Below, piece after piece: positions 57,915 to 64,000 of a DNA stretch of 64,000 bases. The DNA lies in NCBI GenBank assembly GCA_947179485.1, contig OX359247.1, forward strand, positions 54,719,131-54,783,130, given 5' to 3'. Within the stretch, counting starts at the first letter, position 1; each line of letters opens with the position of its first letter. The translations under genes were made by a program, and so were the position numbers. This DNA is from Allacma fusca (taxonomy: Eukaryota > Arthropoda > Collembola > Symphypleona > Sminthuridae). The notes below the pieces were generated by a model that was not told where the DNA came from, did no database searches, and saw nothing but the letters and a program-made list of their open reading frames with translations.

Positions 57915-58703
57915 TTGATGACGCGAGGAGCAAATGGCAGAGCAGGCGGTGGAGGAGGAGGGGGAGGAGGTGGAGGGGGCGGCGGTAGTGGTGGTCGGAG
58001 CGGACGGAAAGGTGGTAATGGGGGTAGCGCTGAAGATGAAAGAGGACCTAGGGGTCAAAGAGCTGGAGAGCCAGGAAGAAGTGGCGGGGGAGGCGGTGGA
58101 GGAGGTCCAAATGGCCAAAGGGGAGAAGATGGAGGTACTGGAAGTGGTGGGAGAGGAGGAGGAGGTGGAGGCAATACAGGTGGCAGGGGTGGAGATCCAG
58201 GAAGAGGTGGTGGAGGAGGCGGTCCAAATGGTCAAAGAGGAGAAGACGGAGGTACTGGACGTGGTGGCAGAGGAGGAGGTGGTGGAGGCAATACAGGTGG
58301 CAGGGGTGGAGATCCAGGACAAGGTGGTGGAGGAGGAGGTCCAAATGGTCAAAGGGGAGAAGATGGAGGTACTGGACGTGGTGCCAGAGGAGGAGATGGG
58401 GGAGGTAACACAGGTGGCAGAGGTGGAGACCCAGGACGAGGTGGTGGAGGAGGTGGCCCAAATGGTCAAAGTGGAGAAGACGGAGGTACTGGACGTGGTG
58501 GCAGAGGAGGAGACGGGGGAGGGAATACAGGTGGCAGAGGTGGAGACCCAGGACGAGGTGGTGGAGGAGGCGGTCCAAATGGACAAAGGGGAGAAGACGG
58601 AGGTACTGGACGTGGTGGCAGAGGAGGAGACGGGGGAGGCAATACAGGTGGCAGGGGTGGCGATCCAGGACGGGGTGGCGAGGGAGGAGGTCCTGCCGGC
58701 TAA
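57915..58703 (+). CDS. Glycine-rich 117-bp tandem-repeat ORF (coding strand uncertain)
   Basis: A 262-aa frame starts MMTRGANGRA, passes a poly-Gly run and then about five 39-residue units of the form GGPNGQRGEDGGTGRGGRGG, with GGNTGGRGGDPGRGG. The style is collagen-like or glycine-rich cuticular. There is no signal peptide at this start, so a 5' exon may be missing. The Gly periodicity continues past the stop to about 58830, but is broken by TAA and TGA codons, several where GGA would be expected. Two other frames are open over the whole block: a Glu/Val-rich plus frame (57934-58830) and a Ser/Thr-rich minus frame (57891-58877). Which is translated, if any, cannot be settled here. Confidence 0.45.
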   Translation: MMTRGANGRAGGGGGGGGGGGGGGSGGRSGRKGGNGGSAEDERGPRGQRAGEPGRSGGGGGGGGPNGQRGEDGGTGSGGRGGGGGGNTGGRGGDPGRGGGGGGPNGQRGEDGGTGRGGRGGGGGGNTGGRGGDPGQGGGGGGPNGQRGEDGGTGRGARGGDGGGNTGGRGGDPGRGGGGGGPNGQSGEDGGTGRGGRGGDGGGNTGGRGGDPGRGGGGGGPNGQRGEDGGTGRGGRGGDGGGNTGGRGGDPGRGGEGGGPAG

Positions 58704-58879
58704 AGGGGTGAAGATTGAGGTAACGGACATTGTGGTTGATGAAGCGATGGTGCAAATGGTAGTACCTGAGGTGGAGCCCGTCAAGTTGGAGAGGACGGCG
58801 GTAATGGTGGTTAACGAAGATACGGTGTAAATTGACTTACCCAATAATTCACTAATATACGCTTTTCTGCATAGCACGC

Positions 58880-60481
58880 AATATAAAAGATTTTCGGAAA
58901 CTGTTAATATTTCCAGTCAAAAATCTTATGCTAATCTTGCGCCTTATGTACAGCATACCTTGGCCATTATTTTGTTACAGTAAAATCGGATTGTCTGTTG
59001 CAAAATTCGGCGTATACAGCTTGCAAGAGAAAAGCAGTAAGTACAAAGTGTGAAGATACTTTTAAGCCCCTGTAATCCGTACAAGTATAAATAGTATTCA
59101 ATTCCCTCACGATTTCTGAATGTTTTTCATATGTTTTCAAATGTGTTTTATTCCTCCGGCCCGAAAACCATTTTGTTATAAAGGTAGAAAAACCATCGTT
59201 TATTTGGAAAACCTGACAATTAAATCTTTATATTTACTCTAATTTCAGAAATAACCAAATTGATGATTCTTTGGAGCAAACTGGCTTTTCAAAAAGTGCA
59301 ACATAAGGCCCCTGAGTGAATACATCAGGCACACCAGGTCAAAATGTGAAGCAAGATTTAGCCTGAAAATGCTAAATCATCTTCATAAATAAAAAGTCAA
59401 GAAATTAATGTCAGGTTTCATTTCTAATATTTTGCTTAACTTTTGTCATTAATAAAACGCAACAACATGACTCTTGACCTTATTGACTAGAATGGATGGC
59501 ACCAATAGCCTGCTCACAGTACTCACTGAACTTCTCATAACAGCATATAAGCTGTTTTTAAACTATTTTGTGAAACCGGAGTATATCTTACAACCCCTCT
59601 TCACATGTGCTATGGCATTACACGATTGCCTGGCAGCCTGGCACCCTGTATGTATACACCATGTACAATTTAGCCCAAAGTATTCATTCAAATATTACGT
59701 ATGAATATAAACAATTTGTACTATAAAATGCTACATTACAAGTTAAAAATTACAAATGACAAAATCCTGGGAAAATCCAACTCGCTGTACTAGTATGACC
59801 AAACAAGGGCATGAATAAGCAAAGCAAAATTACTAAATCTAAATCTCAACCATTAGTCAAGTGATTGAGCTGCATAACTACGAATGTGGACGTTACTCAA
59901 GTTTGAAGGAATATAATACTAAAAGTTGAACTAATTTGTAGAATAAAATTTTGTATATATAATTAATTAAAGAGCTAGGAACACAATATGGAAGTAAAGC
60001 TTCACTGATTTATTTACTGCCTTATCTTTAGGTGACCAGCTCTAATACGATGTAAACAATTGAATTCAGATCATAGAGATGAGTGACAACAGCTAGAAAC
60101 AATTAGTATAGTAACTATGATGTTGATATAAAAGTAAGTACTAATTCAAGTAAATCAAAAAAAAATAAGTAATAATTATTTCTTCCATTAATTTCCACGT
60201 TTTTACGGTACAAATGCGTAAATTACATCACTACAGGATTTGCGAAACTAAATATTTACATCTAGCTTTACATGTTATGTAAATGTTCGCACTGATAATG
60301 CTATTATTGGTAAGAAAATAGTAACAAAATTTGTTACAAGTTACAATCAATAATGAAAATACAGTAGAATAATATCCAGTATCTAAATATGAAATAAAAA
60401 CATCGTGCATGCATCTAGAAAGGCCCGTGAACTTAAAAATTAGGAAAGTTCTAAATATGTTTTTTTAAATTCCGAGAATAC
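58880..60481. other. Intergenic sequence left of the gap
   Basis: AT-rich; no supported gene (the ORF at 59474-59704 has no recognised motif). Confidence 0.35.
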
Positions 60482-60681
60482 NNNNNNNNNNNNNNNNNNN
60501 NNNNNNNNNNNNNNNNNNNNNNNNNNNNNNNNNNNNNNNNNNNNNNNNNNNNNNNNNNNNNNNNNNNNNNNNNNNNNNNNNNNNNNNNNNNNNNNNNNNN
60601 NNNNNNNNNNNNNNNNNNNNNNNNNNNNNNNNNNNNNNNNNNNNNNNNNNNNNNNNNNNNNNNNNNNNNNNNNNNNNNNNN
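60482..60681. other. Assembly gap of exactly 200 N
   Basis: A round number suggests a placeholder scaffold gap; the true length is unknown. The neighbouring 157-bp satellite may extend into it. Confidence 0.95.
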
Positions 60682-60774
60682 TAATTGACTTTCCCGAATT
60701 ACTATTCTAAATATTAACGACAGTATTAATTGATATGTTAACTGTTCCGTAGTTCATTGAAATCGGTTGCGAAT

Positions 60775-61575
60775 TTAACATTTTATAAGGATACATTGAA
60801 ATTCTCTCATTTGGGGCTGGCTAAATGAAATTTCTTCGGGGCGGGAAATTTGGCGGTTTTTTTTAGATGTACCACCACAACTCTTCATGCTGAGTTCGGG
60901 GAGCCCATTTGTGTTGAAATCGGTTAAGAACTTTAGATGTTGTTAGCGTACATTGAATTTTTCCCATGTGGGGCTGGGCAATTGGAATTTCTGCAGGGCG
61001 GGATTTTTGGCGGGATTTTCGAGATGTACCAAGCCCAACTCTCTATGTTGAGTTCAGGGAGCCCCGATTTTATATAAATCTGTTGGGAACTTTAGAAGTT
61101 ATTAGCGTAACATTGAAATTTTCCATCTGGGGCTAGGCAATTGGAATTTCTACGGGCGTGATATTTGGGCGGGTTTCTCGAGATGTACCCACCACAACTC
61201 TCTATGCTGAGTTCAGGGAACCCGATTTTATATAAATCTGTTGGGAACTTTAGAAGTTATTAGCGTACATTGAAATTTTCCATCTGGGGCTAGGCAATTG
61301 GAATTTCTACGGGGAGGGATATTTGGCGGGTTTTCTAAATGTACCAACCACAACTCTCTATGCTGAGTTCAGGGAACCCGATTTTATATAAATCTGTTGG
61401 GAACTTTAGAAGTTATTAGCGTACATTGAAATTTTCCATCTGGGGCTAGGCAATTGGAATTTCTACGGGGCGGGATATTTGGAGGTTTTTTGAGATGTAC
61501 CGCCACAACTTTCTATGCTGAGTTCAGGGAGCCCAATTTAATTGAAATCGGGTGGGAACTTTAGATTTTATTAGA
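60775..61575. repeat. 157-bp tandem repeat, about five units
   Basis: The marker ggggctgg or ggggctagg recurs at 60813, 60970, 61129, 61286 and 61442, giving periods of 157, 159, 157 and 156. Each unit contains cattgaaattttccatctgg, ggcaattggaatttctac, cacaactctctatgctgag and gggaactttagaagtt. The inner three units are most alike. Non-coding satellite. Confidence 0.9.
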
Positions 61576-61579
61576 GTAC

Positions 61580-62190
61580 AAGAGTACATGTTTAGAAGCC
61601 GATGAATTTGTTGGCCGATGAGTTGGGGGCTGAGCCTGAGTTGGGCCTTTTTCACTGCTATTATTAAATCTCAATAAATAATGATTATTGCATCAAAGTA
61701 CACGCTGCATTTTGACTAATTATGGCAGTAGCCGTTGATCACTTTAGGTCAGGTAGGTCAGTTAGACTTTATCTAACTTAGATTAGCCAAGAACAACCCA
61801 ATTTGAATTAATTATTGTAAGTTTGTATTAAAAGGCAAAATTAAAAGAAGAATGTAAGAACACGTACATATGTACGTAATATAAGACATATAATGCACCT
61901 ATTGTGCGTACTAAATCCAAAGTTGTTATTATTTGCCACTATTATACAATAAAGCCTAAAATGCAATCTTCATTGATTTCATCGTAACATTAATATTATA
62001 AAAAGCTATGCGGGAACTATGAACCACAAGAATACTAATGACACACTAAAACCACCGGAAAGTCAACACGTGTATGCCAACACGAATCCAGACGTTAGTT
62101 ATGTGCTAATACAAAATTTGTGAAATGTATTTCACTTGTGAGATAGACGGTCGTAATTGGAATTAGGAAGCCTTTTAATTTTTTCTTTAC
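61580..62190. other. Sequence upstream of the CAP gene
   Basis: No exon recognised. It is probably intron or 5' flank of the gene at 62193. Confidence 0.3.
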
Positions 62191-62192
62191 AG

Positions 62193-63646
62193 GGAACGGG
62201 TTACAAAAAACAGTCACAGAAGTTAATCCGGACGCAAGGCTTGTAACCAAAGTGGAGATAATCTCCGAACGTCACCCCGATGAGCAAAAAGGATTGCACA
62301 GACCAGCCCTTTCAGCTAGTGAGCACGGATCTTCTTCTTTGGGGCGACGAAGTCAACACAAGACAATATCTGAGGGGAAAGGGCTGATATTTTATGCAGG
62401 AAAATAGGGATGCTCAAATCCCAGTTGGGACCAGCAAGTATGCCATGCTTGTGCCGATTGAGCAAATTCCAGGAATGCAAGCGCATGCCAGAAAAGGTAC
62501 CCTCCTATCTACAAAAGTCAATCTTTGTACTCGCATTATAAGGGACTCTCTTAGAGGAATATTTTTTAATTATGTTTTAGTTTGAAAAAATATTTGAGGA
62601 CACATTCTCGTTTAATCCAATGATAATTTTTTCTCCTCATAAGAGCGTACCATCTGATATCGCGCTCTTGTATCCGGCGATGACACCATGCATGTTAAAA
62701 ACATGACATTGCAGTAAAATTATTATTTTTTTAATGAAATTTAAAATGTTTCGACAGACTTCTCTTACAACAGAAAACGGACTTCTTACAAGATGCCATC
62801 ATGGCGCATAACGAATTTCGTGGGAGGACATGGCGTTGGACATGTAACTTTAGACATTGAAGTAATTTTGTGACATTATTTTCTACTAATATGGAGTGCA
62901 CGTACTTTTATCACTGTAACAGACCCCCTTTTATAAACAATTTCTGAAATAATATTCCATTGTGCCCTAGTACATGTAAATACTCTTTTCACGCAAGAGT
63001 CAAATTTTGATCATTGAGGGGTGCTCTTACAAAATGAATGAAGAAGATTTGGGGAAGAGAGTTTATATTTGAAGGATTTCAATTTTTATTGTTTAAAGCT
63101 ATGTAAATTCGCTCAAGCATGGGCTAACAAATTGTCTACTACTGGAACGAAATCTCACAGTCTCAATGGTTTTGGAGAATGCCTCTTCTGGAGGCCTCAT
63201 GGTCCAGTGAGTGGACGAGATGCTGTGATTGCGTGGTACCAGGAAGGGCAACTCTTCCGTTGGAATATCATGGATTTACAACATGGAACAAGTAATTAAG
63301 CCCACTATAATATGGGTCATGTTCTGAATAAGTATAACTTTTAAGCTACCACTTAATCAGACATTTAGGAGAGTCACAGTGATAATTGTTGAGTAGCGTT
63401 TTTGAGCATAGTACAATCATTCAAGCATCGTGATGTAAATCTAATGCTGTGATGTATGTATCTTTACCAAAAACTGAAATAGATAATTTCACTCAGCTTA
63501 TCTGGAAAAATACCACTAGAGTTGGAATAGCTCTCGCAGCTGGAGGCCATGGTATCTACATCGTTGCTAACTACAACCCTCCGGGAAATATCAAAGGTCA
63601 ATTTCGTGAGAACGTCTTACCCTTGCTTCCACACCCCGTGCATTAA
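62193..63646 (+). CDS. GAPR-1-like CAP superfamily gene, 5'-incomplete, with apparent frameshifts
   Basis: The CAP domain is spread over exons on the plus strand. Exon near 62758-62861 encodes [13 protein letters not shown], then after a one-base frame change [12 protein letters not shown]. Exon 63099-63291 gives [17 protein letters not shown], with GFGECLFW and [15 protein letters not shown]; exon 63483-63646 gives [37 protein letters not shown] and a TAA stop. The last junction joins as [12 protein letters not shown], matching GTGHFTQ-W of the family. The helix-1 His, the GECL/GENL-type CAP motif and the HFTQ-type motif (here NFTQ) are present. No signal peptide is seen. An upstream exon-like segment, 62193-62496 ([16 protein letters not shown]...; then [23 protein letters not shown] after another frame change near 62395), may be its N-terminal extension. 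The family includes Golgi-associated and secreted proteins; the role here is unknown. Frameshifts may be assembly errors or decay. Confidence 0.75.
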
Positions 63647-64000
63647 ATCCTCAAACAAGATTTTTAAGTGAAGTTCTACACATATATGAGATTCGTTATA
63701 CGCAGGATTCCTTTCGTTGTTAAAAATTTACCTGTGACGTTATATATTTACTAATAGTATCCAACCAATAAACTCTAAGGTAATTATTTTGTCCCATAAC
63801 ATAAATAAATAGTCACTTATTTAGTAAATGTTAAAGAATCATACGTTCCTAATTAAAAGCGTATAGTTAGTATGACTTTTATTGTGTACCCAGACCCAAA
63901 CCTAAAGAGCCATCCTAAGATCCATAACGGAATAAGATGTGCATCTAATTTTAAGGCCTGTGTCGAACAAATTCAATTTAAACCCTAGTTTACATTGCAG
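63647..64000. other. 3' flank of the CAP gene
   Basis: AT-rich, with aataaac near 63767 as a possible poly(A) signal; no further gene. Confidence 0.35.

Overview
Eukaryotic, almost certainly arthropod (probably insect) genomic DNA. The support is AT-rich intergenic sequence, GT-AG introns of about 130-145 bp, TATA boxes, AATAAA signals, abundant transposon debris and a GAPR-1-like CAP gene. I cannot name the species, and one 200-N scaffold gap lies at 60482-60681.

The core of the window is a nine-member family of small secreted glycine/tryptophan-rich (GW) repeat proteins, numbered here GW1 to GW9 from left to right. Each gene has the same architecture: a TATA box about 86 bp before the ATG, a 15-nt coding micro-exon (MAKIF or a variant), a phase-0 intron of about 128-144 bp, and one exon carrying the rest of the signal peptide, a KKETL-TAETH linker and a GWGWGKSGGD-type array. 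GW1, 2, 5 and 9 form subtype A (linker TAETHNQ), and GW3, 4 and 6 form subtype B (VAETQHKGWGWGNKGHG). GW7 is short and divergent; GW8 is expanded to about 406 aa.

GW2-GW3 and GW4-GW5 sit in the arms of a giant inverted repeat: about 5000-11281 against 24139-30400, nearly identical, with weaker homology out to about 4400 and 30930. The spacer is about 12.9 kb, has no GW gene, and holds fragments of Ty3/gypsy retrotransposons and low-complexity blocks.

The most unusual layer is a swarm of hAT-like DNA transposons. Seven insertion sites (nine elements counting the nested and palindrome copies) show perfect 8-bp target-site duplications and matching terminal inverted repeats; two further elements are probable. 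Most have their subterminal regions filled by degenerate arrays of a short word, a different word in each element: ggtctggtcc, gggttcgggatcggg, gggtacgggtatggg, gtattttgtatctt, ctattctattc, gaaggctt, cagtcccactc, ggttccgaaccg. Two pairs are nested. These elements explain most of the strange simple sequence in the window.

The right end has a glycine-rich 117-bp tandem-repeat ORF (57.9-58.8 kb), a 157-bp satellite next to the gap, and a GAPR-1-like CAP gene with apparent frameshifts. The GW family looks like a lineage-specific, recently amplified secreted structural, adhesive or defence protein set; its function cannot be read from sequence alone.
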